Below are positions 18,909 to 28,427 of a stretch of DNA of 64,000 nucleotides, one piece after another (the first letter of the stretch is position 1; each line of letters starts with the position of its first letter). Position numbers and translations under genes: made by a program. The stretch comes from Pseudanabaena sp. Chao 1811 (GTDB lineage: Bacteria; Cyanobacteriota; Cyanobacteriia; Pseudanabaenales; Pseudanabaenaceae), in the NCBI RefSeq assembly GCF_027942295.1, contig NZ_CP101416.1, positions 2,776,501 through 2,840,500 on the forward strand. The letters run 5' to 3'. The notes beneath the pieces are model-generated. The model had not been told where the DNA came from. It worked only from the letters and a program-made list of their open reading frames with translations, and did not search any database.

Positions 18909-20012
18909 TCACCCAAAATCGAGATAACGGTTCAGCAAAATAGTGAATACTGACCCCTTGGGATGATTATTTGCTACAGAAATTTCTCCTTGGTGGGCTT
19001 CGATGGTCATTTTGCAGAAAGAAAGTCCCAAGCCAATTTGTGATACCCCTGTCACGATATTGCCTACCTCATATTTCTCAAAAATTACTTGTTTTTGCTC
19101 TGGGCTAATCCCAATACCACTATCAATTACTTGAAATTTAACTAAGTCTTGGCGATCGGGATTTTTGGGTAAACATTCTATTTTAAGAATAATAGAACTT
19201 TGCTGAGGAGAAAACTTAACGGCATTGTCAATTAAATTATCAATAACACGACGAATTAGGTTTTTGTCACCAGAAATATAGACTGGTTCTGTCGGAAATT
19301 CTCCTAAAACTTGGATGTGTTTATTGGATGTTAGGGGTTCAATATCGTCAATAGCAGATTTTGCCATTGCAACTAGATCGATTTTGGTGAGATTGAGGAC
19401 GAGTTTCTTGGCTTCGATTCTACCGATTGTCAAAATATCGTCGATGAGTAGACGCATTTGCTCAATGGTTTTGCCAATCTGGTCGATCCTTTTTTTGGCG
19501 CGATCGGACATGTCTACAGCTCTAAGTGAGTCACAGCCGAGCATGATCCCAATTAAAGGATTACGCAGATCATGGACGATGGTTTGCATCATTTCCTCAC
19601 GCAAACGCATGGTGTCTTGGATGCGATCGTATTGAGACTTGATTCGCAACATCGATCGCACACGGGCGCGGAGTTCGGTACTGTTTATTGGCTTGCTGAC
19701 AAAATCATCGGCTCCAGCATCTAGACAACGGGCGAGATCTTCCTTATCCGATAGAGCTGTCACAATAATGATCGGAATATGATGCCATTGGGGGTCATTT
19801 TTTAAATGTTGACATACTTCAATACCATCCATGTCTGGCATCATGACATCTAATAAAATGATGTCAGGTTTAATTTCTCCTAGATCTGCGATCGCTGCTG
19901 CACCGTTATCTTTATAGTGAAGTTCAAAACCCTCTTTGAACAGCAAAATTTCAATTACATCAAAATTTGCTGGTTCATCATCTATAACTAAAACTACTTG
20001 TTGATTGCCCAT
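18909..20012 (-). CDS. Response regulator-histidine kinase fusion (REC-HisKA-HATPase)
   Basis: 367 aa, same layout as the next gene: receiver with D11-D12, D55 and K108; HisKA with H147 in IVHDLRNPLIGIM; HATPase with NLIDNAVKFS, DSGIGI and GLGLSF. No transmembrane or additional sensor region. VHDLRNPL is typical of cyanobacterial kinases that act downstream in phosphorelays. It is probably the first gene of a two-gene unit with 17713-18795. ATG at 20012. Confidence 0.88.
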   Translation of the reverse strand: MGNQQVVLVIDDEPANFDVIEILLFKEGFELHYKDNGAAAIADLGEIKPDIILLDVMMPDMDGIEVCQHLKNDPQWHHIPIIIVTALSDKEDLARCLDAGADDFVSKPINSTELRARVRSMLRIKSQYDRIQDTMRLREEMMQTIVHDLRNPLIGIMLGCDSLRAVDMSDRAKKRIDQIGKTIEQMRLLIDDILTIGRIEAKKLVLNLTKIDLVAMAKSAIDDIEPLTSNKHIQVLGEFPTEPVYISGDKNLIRRVIDNLIDNAVKFSPQQSSIILKIECLPKNPDRQDLVKFQVIDSGIGISPEQKQVIFEKYEVGNIVTGVSQIGLGLSFCKMTIEAHQGEISVANNHPKGSVFTILLNRYLDFG

Positions 20013-20287
20013 ATTGCTTACATTTAAGTTAGGGAGGTGAAGCGTCCCTAAACTTCTAGAGATTAACCGATGATTGCGGTTTCCCCATTGTCTACGATAA
20101 CTTGAAAACGGCTAAATCTACATTTGATTTAATGAGTGATGTGTATATTATCTATGTCAATGAGTCAAAGGCAATATCAATATACTTACAGCAATATGTG
20201 ACCAAAAGAATCAGAATATTTTAGTGAAGATCGCCACTTTTTAATACTCTTAACAAAAGTATTACTTCTAGTTTGGTAATGCTAAAT

Positions 20288-20328
20288 AGGTAAGGAAGGG
20301 CGGCGCGAAGCGCCGCCCTTCCTTACCT
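20288..20328. repeat. GC-rich perfect palindrome in the intergenic region before ppx
   Basis: 18-bp arms (20288-20305 with 20311-20328, loop CGAAG). It lies between two divergent genes, where no terminator is expected, so it is more likely a dispersed repeat. Flanks TAATGCTAAATAGG and TAGTACAAATTGCTGTAA recur in part at other palindromes here. The rest of 20013-20476 is AT-rich and must contain both promoters, but I cannot place them. The segments near 20043 and 20391 share TCCCTAA and ACTTCTAGA with small differences. Confidence 0.75.
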
Positions 20329-20476
20329 CAATATTTTTTAGTACAAATTGCTGTAATTTTTAGAAGGGAGAATACAGTAGATAAAGTAGCTCCCTAACTT
20401 CTAGAAATTAGTTGACTGCTTTTATTCTTACAGATTTTCATTTACCATGACTTGAGATATTTCGCGGAAACAGATC

Positions 20477-22060
20477 ATGACCTTAGATGTCAAAACTCTA
20501 GCAGCGATCGATGTGGGTACAAATTCCATTCACATGGTAATTGTGCAGATTAAGACTTCGATTCCTAGTTTCAGTGTGATTGAGTCAGAAAAAGCAACTG
20601 TCAGACTAGGAGAACGTTGCGCTCAAACGGGAAATTTGACTGAAGATGCGATGAAGCGATCGCTAGAAGCTTTAAAGCGATGTCAAGAAATATGTCGTAC
20701 TCAAAAAGTAGAAGAAATCGTGGCTGTGGCAACTAGTGCTACGCGGGAGGCTCCTAATGGGCTGGAATTTATTCGCCGCATTCACGAAGAATTAGGTTTG
20801 CATATTGAGGTTATCTCAGGACAGGAGGAAGCCCGCCGCATTTACTTGGGAGTGATCTCAGCGATGGAACTCAAGGATGAGCCACATCTGCTGATAGATA
20901 TAGGGGGTGGCTCTACGGAAATGATTTTGGGAGATGGCAGAGATCCAGCCTATCTCAGTAGTACGAAGATTGGGGCAGTTCGTTTAACAGATTTATTTAT
21001 TACTACCGATCCTGTTTCTCAAACGGAATACGATCGCCTGTTGGGGTATGTGCTTGGTTCGATTGAGCGCCCGACTGATGATGTGCGATCGCTACTAATT
21101 AGTCAGAACATTAAGTCGCTAAAAGCGATCGGGACATCGGGAACTATTGAAACCCTCGCGATTTTGCATTCTAAAGAAAAAACTGGTTTAGTTCCCAATC
21201 CTTTGCAAGGGTATGAGATTCCTTTTGCCGATTTAGAAAATATTGTCTGGCGTTTACGGCGAGCCACTTTAGATGAACGCACAGCAATGGTGCGTCAAAA
21301 GAGAGCCGAAATTATTTTGGCAGGAGCCTTAATTCTCTTAGAAACTATGCGTTTATTAGGAATTCCCAAAATCACGCTCTGCCAAAGTGCTTTACGCGAA
21401 GGTTTAGTTGTCGATTGGATGATTCGGCATGGCTATATCGAGGATGGCTGGCGCTATCAAAGTTCGGTACGCGATCGCAGTATTCTCAAACTTGCTGATA
21501 AATATAGCATTGATACTAGATATGCCAAACAAGTTGCTGACCATGCTCTCAGTCTCTTTGATCAAACTAAGGGAATCTTCCATGAATGGGGCGATGATGA
21601 GCGCCATTTACTCTGGGCGGCGGCGATGCTACATAACTCAGGGCATCACATTAGCCATGATGCTCACCACAAGCATTCCTATTATCTAATTCGTAATGGG
21701 GAGTTGTTGGGATATACCGAGTCCGAGATTGAGGCGATCTCTAATCTTGCTCGCTATCACCGCAAAAGTGAACCGAAGAAAAAACATGATAACTTTCAAC
21801 GTTTAGGTAATGAGCGTCTGAAGTTATTTGTCCGTCAAGCCAGTACTTTTTTGCGTTTAGCCACAGCGTTAGATCGTCGCAAAATTGGAGCGATCGCCGA
21901 GATTCGGGTGGTTTGCAATCCGCGTACTCGTGCTTGCAACTTGCAACTCACTCCCCAACAAGCTAACGATCCCTGCACACTAGAACTTTGGAGCCTTGAT
22001 TATAAAAAACAACCCTTTGAAGCACAGTTTAACGTTACGCTGTCAGTATCTTTAGAGTAG
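20477..22060 (+). CDS. ppx: Ppx/GppA exopolyphosphatase family protein
   Basis: 527 aa. The ASKHA-fold N-terminal half has AAIDVGTNSIHMVI (P-loop type phosphate-binding motif), GQEEARRIYLGV and DIGGGSTEMILG. The C-terminal half is the HD-like helical domain of long Ppx proteins (LLWAAAMLHNSGHHISHDAHHKHSYYLI region, about 370-400). It should hydrolyse terminal phosphates of inorganic polyphosphate, or possibly pppGpp. The HD-like motif reads HN rather than HD, as variation is common in this family. ATG at 20477. A weak hairpin (22064-22086) separates it from the antiporter gene. Confidence 0.9.
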   Translation: MTLDVKTLAAIDVGTNSIHMVIVQIKTSIPSFSVIESEKATVRLGERCAQTGNLTEDAMKRSLEALKRCQEICRTQKVEEIVAVATSATREAPNGLEFIRRIHEELGLHIEVISGQEEARRIYLGVISAMELKDEPHLLIDIGGGSTEMILGDGRDPAYLSSTKIGAVRLTDLFITTDPVSQTEYDRLLGYVLGSIERPTDDVRSLLISQNIKSLKAIGTSGTIETLAILHSKEKTGLVPNPLQGYEIPFADLENIVWRLRRATLDERTAMVRQKRAEIILAGALILLETMRLLGIPKITLCQSALREGLVVDWMIRHGYIEDGWRYQSSVRDRSILKLADKYSIDTRYAKQVADHALSLFDQTKGIFHEWGDDERHLLWAAAMLHNSGHHISHDAHHKHSYYLIRNGELLGYTESEIEAISNLARYHRKSEPKKKHDNFQRLGNERLKLFVRQASTFLRLATALDRRKIGAIAEIRVVCNPRTRACNLQLTPQQANDPCTLELWSLDYKKQPFEAQFNVTLSVSLE

Positions 22061-22063
22061 ATG

Positions 22064-22086
22064 GGGGTTGGTGCTTTGCGCTAACC
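22064..22086. terminator. Imperfect hairpin between ppx and the antiporter gene
   Basis: GGTTGGTGC pairs with GCGCTAACC across TTT if two G-U pairs are allowed. It sits in the 39-bp gap, so it might cause partial termination or mRNA processing. Confidence 0.35.
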
Positions 22087-22099
22087 CTATAGTCAGGTT

Positions 22100-24106
22100 A
22101 TGGAAGGGTCTCTCTCTTTAATCATAATTATTGCGATCGTGGCAGGGATTGCTGCTCGTGTCATTGCGAACTTCTTTCGTGTGCCGAGTATTGTGTTCCT
22201 ACTGCTATTTGGTGTGGCTTTGGGGGGCAATGGGTTAAACCTAGTCCACCCAAGACTCTTAGGAGATGGTTTAGAAGCGATCGTATCTATTTCCGTTGCC
22301 CTAATTCTCTTTGATGGGGGGTTAAATCTCAAACTGCAAGAACTGGGTAAAGTTTCTGCGAGTTTACGCAATTTGATTACTATTGGTACGCTGATTACTC
22401 TAATTGGAGGTGGCATCGCTGCCTATTGGTTAAGTGAATTCCCTTGGACGATCGCTTTTTTATATGCTGCTCTGGTGGTCGTAACTGGGCCCACAGTCAT
22501 TAATCCGATTGTCGAAGAGGTGGGACTAGATCGCCGCCTTGCCACGATTCTAGAAGGAGAGGGAGTACTAATTGATGCGATCGGCTCAGTATTAGCGGTT
22601 GTAGTTTTGGATGTAGCTTTAAACCCTGCGGCAGGAGCCTTTGAAGTCGTAAGTGATCTTGGTTTGCGCTTAGGTGTGGGCGGTTTGCTTGGGGCGATCG
22701 CGGGATGGCTATTAGGCAAGTTTTTGCAATGGGCGACATTTCTGGCGGAAGATACGAAAAGTGCAGTAGTGGTTGCCGCAGTGTTAGGACTCTTTGGCAT
22801 TGCCCAAGAAATTCAAAGCGAATCGGGCTTAACTGCCGTGGTAGTGATGGGGATTATCCTCCGTGCTTCCGAGATTCCCAATAGTCGAGACCTACTCAAA
22901 TTCAAAAGTCAACTAGTGGCTTTGATTGTCTCCGTTCTTTTCATTCTGCTATCTGCCAATCTTTCCATTCCTAGTATCTTCGCTCTGGGGTGGGGCGGGG
23001 TACAGACAGTGCTATTTATGATGTTTATTGTCCGCCCGATCAATGTCGTTGTCAGCACATGGAATAGCAGCTTCACATGGCGACAAAAAGCTTTTTTATC
23101 ATGGTGTGCGCCAAGGGGAATTGTGGCAGCTTCCGTTGCCTCACTCTTCTCGATATTATTAACGGAACGGGGAGTCAATGGTGGTGAATCAATTAAGGCG
23201 CTAGTTTTCCTCACCATCGCCATGACTGTGTTTTTGCAAGGTCTATCGGCGAAGCTAGTGGCGAAACTGTTAGGGTTGAATCAAGGTGATATCTCTGGCT
23301 TAGTGATCGTGGGCAGTAATCCTATTGGTATTCTCGTAGCACGGCTCTTTCAAGCTAATGGGCAGAGGGTGGCTTTGATTGATACTAATGCTGAACTTTG
23401 TAAACAAGCTGCCGAATATGGTATTCCCGCCTTTGTCAGTAATGGGCTGGATGCGAAATCCTTAGCTGAAGCAGGACTAGACTCGGTGGGAACCTTTGTG
23501 GCGCTAACGATTAATACCGATGTGAATATTGTGATTGCTCAACTAGCAATTAAAGAATTTAATCCCCCGAAAGTATTGGCAATTTATGTCAAGGAGACTG
23601 AAAGCGATCGCAATGGAAAAAATGAAGTGCAGCAAGCCTTTAGCTTCCGTGTTCCTATTAAAACTTGGAATCAATATATTCTACAACGGGAAGTCAGGGT
23701 GGGAGAATTTCTTCTTACTGCCGAAGAATTGGAAGAGCAATTAAATCGCTTTAATACGTTATTTAATGCAGGAATATTATTGCCACTGTTATTTGAGCGC
23801 AAAGGTCAATTACAAATTGTAGCGGCGGATATGACTTGGGAAAAAGGCGATCGCATTGTCTATTTGCTATATACCCCCAAGACCTTACCACCTGCGGAGT
23901 TTGCTGTACTGCCACCCAATACCCTTGATATCACACCAGTGGTTCTCTCTGATTTGGATATTGCCCAAAAGACTAGTGACTCTAATTCCTCTAGTTCACA
24001 AAATTCTAGAAGCAATGCTAAAAACAATGGCAAAAATGGTGAAAACTCCTCTAATCCCGATTATTTCTTAAAAATGGCAAAGGATATTCTCAATGGGCGA
24101 TCTTAG
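22100..24106 (+). CDS. CPA1 (NhaP-type) Na+/H+ antiporter with C-terminal RCK/TrkA-N domain
   Basis: 668 aa. Residues 1-400 are strongly hydrophobic with about 12-13 membrane helices. Motifs include VVTGPTVINPI, EGEGVLIDAIGS and WCAPRGIVAASVASL, typical of NhaP-like cation/proton antiporters. Residues about 405-520 form a Rossmann-like TrkA-N domain (LVIVGSNPIGILVARLF, LIDTN), which in such transporters binds nucleotides and gates transport. The tail is Ser/Asn-rich. Role inferred: Na+ or K+ efflux coupled to protons in salt and pH balance. It follows ppx on the same strand and ends 1 bp before the convergent phosphatase. Confidence 0.9.
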   Translation: MEGSLSLIIIIAIVAGIAARVIANFFRVPSIVFLLLFGVALGGNGLNLVHPRLLGDGLEAIVSISVALILFDGGLNLKLQELGKVSASLRNLITIGTLITLIGGGIAAYWLSEFPWTIAFLYAALVVVTGPTVINPIVEEVGLDRRLATILEGEGVLIDAIGSVLAVVVLDVALNPAAGAFEVVSDLGLRLGVGGLLGAIAGWLLGKFLQWATFLAEDTKSAVVVAAVLGLFGIAQEIQSESGLTAVVVMGIILRASEIPNSRDLLKFKSQLVALIVSVLFILLSANLSIPSIFALGWGGVQTVLFMMFIVRPINVVVSTWNSSFTWRQKAFLSWCAPRGIVAASVASLFSILLTERGVNGGESIKALVFLTIAMTVFLQGLSAKLVAKLLGLNQGDISGLVIVGSNPIGILVARLFQANGQRVALIDTNAELCKQAAEYGIPAFVSNGLDAKSLAEAGLDSVGTFVALTINTDVNIVIAQLAIKEFNPPKVLAIYVKETESDRNGKNEVQQAFSFRVPIKTWNQYILQREVRVGEFLLTAEELEEQLNRFNTLFNAGILLPLLFERKGQLQIVAADMTWEKGDRIVYLLYTPKTLPPAEFAVLPPNTLDITPVVLSDLDIAQKTSDSNSSSSQNSRSNAKNNGKNGENSSNPDYFLKMAKDILNGRS

Positions 24107-24107
24107 C

Positions 24108-25460
24108 CTAGTTTGGTGAATTCGTCAGGTCGCATAAAATCAGAACCGCAGTCAAATTGTCATATCCATTGACATTATTTCCTAATTCAATGAGATTGTC
24201 TAAGCCAGTTACGAGATCAAGATCTTTGTTTAAAATTGGTAATAAATGAGTTTGCCAGTTCTCTTCGATCACATCGTTATCACATAGACCATCGGAACAT
24301 AGTAAAAAGAGAGTTGGCTCGGTTAAGGTGAAGAATTGAATCGAAGGCTCTAGGCGATCGCTAGGATTTGGACCTAATGCTTGAGTTAATTGATGACTGT
24401 CAGGTCTGGCTATTGTCGATTCTCGATCCATGCCCAGATCAAGTAATTGATTGAGAACATCATGATCGCGAGTGATTTGTGCTAATTTTGCTGAACTAGC
24501 GGCTGCACTAACTTCTAATGAATTTTGGATATCTTTAGTGGAAATTTGAGCATCATTAGGACTATTTGTAACCTTATAAATTCGGCTATCACCAACATGG
24601 GCAATCACAACATCAAGATCATGAATCGCCAACATGACGAGAGTTGTTCCCATTCTCCCTAGAGATTGTCTGTTTTCTTCTTCATTTCGATCAAAGATAG
24701 CTTGATTGGCATTGCCGATAATTTCATTAAGTTTCTTCTCCCCTGGTAAAGTGTCTACCCAAAATGGCAGAAACTGCTCAGTAATGGATTTAACTGCGAT
24801 CGCACTAGCCTCTGCTCCTCCCTCATGTCCACCCATACCATCACACAACACAAATAATCCGCGCTGACTGCGATCGCTAATCTGACTTTTGCCATGACTG
24901 CTACGAGTTTGAAAAATCGTTACGAAATCATCCTCATTGCGATTTCTCTGTCTACCAACATCAGTTTTCCCCGCATAGACGATATCTTGTAAATGTACTT
25001 GGGATAATTGTACTTGGGGAAATTCGAGTTGCTCAGTTTCCGAGGATAAATCTAAACTTGCATCAGGCAACGCTTCCAAATCCATAGATGCAGGCTGTTC
25101 TGGGGTGGCGATCTTTGGAAACATGATCGGTATGGTAACTGCGATCGCATTATCGACATCTTCCTGAGCTTCCGCAGACGCATCTCCTTGCGCTTCATTT
25201 TCATTGGGATTCTCTAGCATCTCGGATGGCTGGTGAGCCTCACTGTCCATGCTATTATCGCCAACCTCGCCATCTTGATTATGTGCAGTATGTTCTAAAT
25301 AGATGGGTTTAGTTACTGCGGATTCCACAGCTAGGGATGGTGCGATCGCACCATCCTCTGACGGATGATTAACAATTTCAGTAACAATTTTAGAACCGCA
25401 AAATTGACAGAATTGATAATCATCAGGGTTTACGCTGTTGCAACTAGGACAGATGCTCAT
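24108..25460 (-). CDS. PP2C-type serine/threonine phosphatase with N-terminal zinc ribbon
   Basis: 450 aa from the ATG at 25460; this start places CPSCNSVNPDDYQFCQFCG, a four-cysteine zinc ribbon, at the N-terminus. A TTG-type extension to 25556 would overlap fbp and is unlikely. A low-complexity acidic linker follows (about 35-160), then a PPM/PP2C domain with RNEDDF, LCDGMGGHEGG, AHVGDSRIY, LLCSDGLCD and GYDNLTAVL, all metal-binding aspartates present. It removes phosphate from Ser/Thr on proteins, possibly opposing kinases such as the one at 59949-61757. Divergent from fbp. Confidence 0.9.
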   Translation of the reverse strand: MSICPSCNSVNPDDYQFCQFCGSKIVTEIVNHPSEDGAIAPSLAVESAVTKPIYLEHTAHNQDGEVGDNSMDSEAHQPSEMLENPNENEAQGDASAEAQEDVDNAIAVTIPIMFPKIATPEQPASMDLEALPDASLDLSSETEQLEFPQVQLSQVHLQDIVYAGKTDVGRQRNRNEDDFVTIFQTRSSHGKSQISDRSQRGLFVLCDGMGGHEGGAEASAIAVKSITEQFLPFWVDTLPGEKKLNEIIGNANQAIFDRNEEENRQSLGRMGTTLVMLAIHDLDVVIAHVGDSRIYKVTNSPNDAQISTKDIQNSLEVSAAASSAKLAQITRDHDVLNQLLDLGMDRESTIARPDSHQLTQALGPNPSDRLEPSIQFFTLTEPTLFLLCSDGLCDNDVIEENWQTHLLPILNKDLDLVTGLDNLIELGNNVNGYDNLTAVLILCDLTNSPN

Positions 25461-25533
25461 AATTATGTCTAGGTTTACCCAATATGAGAAATTAGCTTCA
25501 TAATAGGGGTGAAGAATTAAGGTAATCGCACCC

Positions 25534-26562
25534 ATGACTGATTCTACCAGACTCAACCATGCTCAAGAGATCACCCTCGGACGGGACTTTATGACTCTTT
25601 CACAGCATGTCCTCTCCCAATTTGGGACATTTTCTCCTGATGCGTATGATCTGAGTGCATTAATGGGGCGGATTGGTTTAGCAGGTAAAACGATTGCCCG
25701 CCATCTCAGTCGAGCGGGCTTACTCGAAAATGTCCTTGGGGTTACAGGCGAAGTTAACGTCCAAGGCGAAGCGGTCAAAAAAATGGATCACTACGCTAAT
25801 CGAGTGTTTCTACGTGCGTTTGAACAAAGCGGCTTAGTTTGTCGCCTTGCCTCTGAGGAAATGGAGAAGCCCTATTACATTCCTGAAAACTGTCCCATTG
25901 GTCGCTATACCTTGCTTTACGATCCCATTGATGGTTCTAGTAATATCGATGTCAATTTAGCGATCGGTTCGATCTTTTCGATTCGTCAACAGGAAGGGAA
26001 TGATGAATCGGGAGAAGCTCTAGATTTATTACAGTCAGGACGCAAGCAGATTGGTGCTGGATATATTCTTTATGGTACTAGCACGATGCTAGTTTACTCC
26101 CTTGGCATAGGCGTTCATGCTTTTACTCTTGATCCTAGTATTGGAGAATTTATTCTGTCTCAAGAGAATATTCACATTCCTCCAACGGGTTCCACTTACA
26201 GTGTTAATGAAGGGAATTTTTGGCAATGGGAAGCGCCAATGCGTGAATATGTCAAGTATATTCATCGTCAAGAGGGATATTCTGCTCGTTACTCAGGGGC
26301 GCTAGTGGCAGATATCCATCGAATTCTCTTTCAGGGTGGTGTATTTCTCTACCCCGGTACAGTCGGTCATCCCGATGGAAAGTTACGCTTACTCTATGAG
26401 TCTGCGCCTTTAGCATTTTTAGTGGAGCAAGCAGGCGGCAGAGCGACTACGGGCAATCAAGATATTCTTGATGTGATTCCCAAACAATTACATAGTCGAA
26501 CGCCATTGATTATTGGTAGTTCAGAAAATGTAAAATTAGTAGAGTCATTTTTAAATAAGTAA
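25534..26562 (+). CDS. fbp: Fructose-1,6-bisphosphatase class 1
   Basis: 342 aa, normal length. Hydrolyses fructose 1,6-bisphosphate in gluconeogenesis and the Calvin cycle. The metal/substrate motif [13 protein letters not shown] is intact and [15 protein letters not shown] and [17 protein letters not shown] are conserved. ATG at 25534 begins [19 protein letters not shown]. Many cyanobacteria use a class II FBP/SBPase for the Calvin cycle, so this class I enzyme may serve gluconeogenesis. Confidence 0.95.
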   Translation: MTDSTRLNHAQEITLGRDFMTLSQHVLSQFGTFSPDAYDLSALMGRIGLAGKTIARHLSRAGLLENVLGVTGEVNVQGEAVKKMDHYANRVFLRAFEQSGLVCRLASEEMEKPYYIPENCPIGRYTLLYDPIDGSSNIDVNLAIGSIFSIRQQEGNDESGEALDLLQSGRKQIGAGYILYGTSTMLVYSLGIGVHAFTLDPSIGEFILSQENIHIPPTGSTYSVNEGNFWQWEAPMREYVKYIHRQEGYSARYSGALVADIHRILFQGGVFLYPGTVGHPDGKLRLLYESAPLAFLVEQAGGRATTGNQDILDVIPKQLHSRTPLIIGSSENVKLVESFLNK

Positions 26563-26675
26563 GTTAAATAAGTAGGGCTAAACTTACAAAATTTCTAATC
26601 TCAGACTATAATTTTAACTAATATTTAGATTGACAAACAAGTAGGAATCAGCATCTACGCAAGGACATCACAATT

Positions 26676-27995
26676 ATGGGAATGACACTCACCGAAAAGA
26701 TTTTGGCAAAAGCTTCGGGAAAAAGCTACGTTAGTCCAGGCGAAAATATTTGGGTGAATGCTGACCTGCTGATGACCCATGATGTCTGTGGTCCCGGCAC
26801 AATTGGCATCTTTAAAAAGGAATTTGGTAGTGATGCAAAGGTTTGGGACAGAGAAAAAATTGTTTTAATTCCTGATCACTATATTTTCACCAAGGATGCA
26901 AGGGCAAATCGCAACGTTGATATTTTGCGAGATTTTGCCAAAGAACAGGACATTAAATACTTCTACGACATCACCGATCTTTCCAACTTTAAAGCTAACC
27001 CTGATTACAAAGGTGTGTGCCATGTTGCCCTAGCTCAAGAAGGTCACACCAGACCCGGAGAAGTTCTATTCGGTACTGATTCCCATACCTGCAATGCGGG
27101 AGCCTTTGGGCAGTTTGCTACGGGTATTGGTAATACTGACGCTGCCTTTGTGATGGGTACTGGCAAATTGCTGATCAAAGTACCTGCATCAATGAAGTTT
27201 GTCTTTGATGGCGAAATGCCTCCTTACCTTTTGGCAAAAGACTTGATCTTGCATGTCATCGGTGATATCAGCGTTAGTGGGGCAAACTATCGCGCTTTGG
27301 AAATTAGCGGTGAGGCAATTTCTAAACTGACGATGGAAGAGCGGATGACTCTTTGCAATATGGCGATCGAGGCGGGTGGTAAAAATGGTGTGATTGCGCC
27401 TGACCAAACTACCTTTGACTATGTGCGATCGCGTACCGATAAGCCCTTTGAATCGCTCTACGCTGACGCTGATGCCCCCTACTATTACGTCAAGCATTAC
27501 GATGTATCTAAGCTAGAGCCTGTAGTTGCTAAGCCCCACTCTCCCGACAATCGTGCCCTTGTCCGTGAAGTCACAGATGTCAAAATCGATCGCGTTTACA
27601 TCGGTTCTTGCACTGGTGGTAAAACTGAAGACTTCTACCATGCTGCCAAATTGCTGAAGGGGCAACAGGTCAAGGTTCCTACCTATCTTGTACCTGCGAC
27701 GCAGAAGGTTTACAACGATCTATTCAGCATCAAGATTGATGGGTTAACCCTTTCTGAGATTTTCTTGCAAGCGGGTTGTATTGAGCCAGCATCACCTTCC
27801 TGTGCTGCTTGTTTGGGCGGACCACAAGATACCTTTGGACGGGTGAATGAAGCTGAGGTTTGTGTGTCTACCACTAACCGTAATTTCCCTGGACGGATGG
27901 GCAATAAGCAAGCGCAAATTTATCTTGCTTCACCCTATACGGCGGCGGCCTCTGCCTTAACAGGTCATATTACCGATCCTCGTGATTTTCTGTAG
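26676..27995 (+). CDS. leuC: Aconitase-family 3-isopropylmalate/homoaconitate-type dehydratase large subunit
   Basis: 439 aa. The [4Fe-4S] ligands are C312 (GSCTGGK) and C376/C379 (PSCAACLGG); active-site motifs GTDSHTCNAGAFG and NRNFPGRMG are present. The length and N-terminus (MTLTEKILAKASGK) fit the shorter LeuC/HacA-like group rather than the longer bacterial LeuC. It should isomerise 2- to 3-isopropylmalate in leucine synthesis, or act on a similar 2-substituted malate. No small subunit (LeuD) gene is adjacent. The symbol is tentative because a second, longer leuC may exist elsewhere. Confidence 0.8.
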   Translation: MGMTLTEKILAKASGKSYVSPGENIWVNADLLMTHDVCGPGTIGIFKKEFGSDAKVWDREKIVLIPDHYIFTKDARANRNVDILRDFAKEQDIKYFYDITDLSNFKANPDYKGVCHVALAQEGHTRPGEVLFGTDSHTCNAGAFGQFATGIGNTDAAFVMGTGKLLIKVPASMKFVFDGEMPPYLLAKDLILHVIGDISVSGANYRALEISGEAISKLTMEERMTLCNMAIEAGGKNGVIAPDQTTFDYVRSRTDKPFESLYADADAPYYYVKHYDVSKLEPVVAKPHSPDNRALVREVTDVKIDRVYIGSCTGGKTEDFYHAAKLLKGQQVKVPTYLVPATQKVYNDLFSIKIDGLTLSEIFLQAGCIEPASPSCAACLGGPQDTFGRVNEAEVCVSTTNRNFPGRMGNKQAQIYLASPYTAAASALTGHITDPRDFL

Positions 27996-28004
27996 TGTTT
28001 TCTA

Positions 28005-28049
28005 GTCTAAGTTTGCTTTATTTCTGAAGGTGAAGAAGCAAACTTAGAC
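28005..28049 (+). terminator. Hairpin after the dehydratase gene
   Basis: 14-bp perfect stem (28005-28018 with 28036-28049), with a 17-nt loop, starting 10 bp after the stop codon. Confidence 0.6.
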
Positions 28050-28102
28050 CACACTTGATTGAAAAATGCTAAGTAGCTCGGCGTAATTAAAAAAACAGAA
28101 CT

Positions 28103-28141
28103 AAAGCCTGTGGCGCACGCTGCGCGTGCGCCACAGGCTTT
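28103..28141. repeat. Perfect palindrome of the CCTGTGGCG type
   Basis: 18-bp arms (28103-28120 with 28124-28141, loop TGC). The core CCTGTGGCGCACGC recurs at 54597-54639, and CCTGTGG recurs at 43886-43928 and 61926-61978. The 27996-28427 gap also contains a 12-bp stem at 28169-28207 and a hairpin at about 28343-28378 flanked by TCCTAAA and TTTAGGA. I see no other gene there. Confidence 0.8.
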
Positions 28142-28168
28142 GAGGTTTTATATTTAGAAAACGTTATT

Positions 28169-28207
28169 ATAGAAAAGGGGTTGTGCTTTGCATATCCCCT
28201 TTTCTAT
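28169..28207. repeat. Hairpin, 12-bp stem
   Basis: ATAGAAAAGGGG (28169-28180) pairs exactly with 28196-28207 around a 15-nt loop. Intergenic; function unknown. Confidence 0.55.
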
Positions 28208-28427
28208 GGTTAATTGTTAAGGCTATTGTGGGAATTCTCAGTGAGGAATACCAGATATGTTTTTATATAACTTTCAATATTTGCTTAATAAACTTGAAAG
28301 TATATGGTAGTCCTAAAGCCATTTCTAGGTTTTGGGGTTTGTAGAAGCGCAACTCGAAGGGGTTTGCTTTTACAAACTATTTAGGATTGCTATGTATAGA
28401 TTAAGCTTAGTAAAATATAAATGATAA

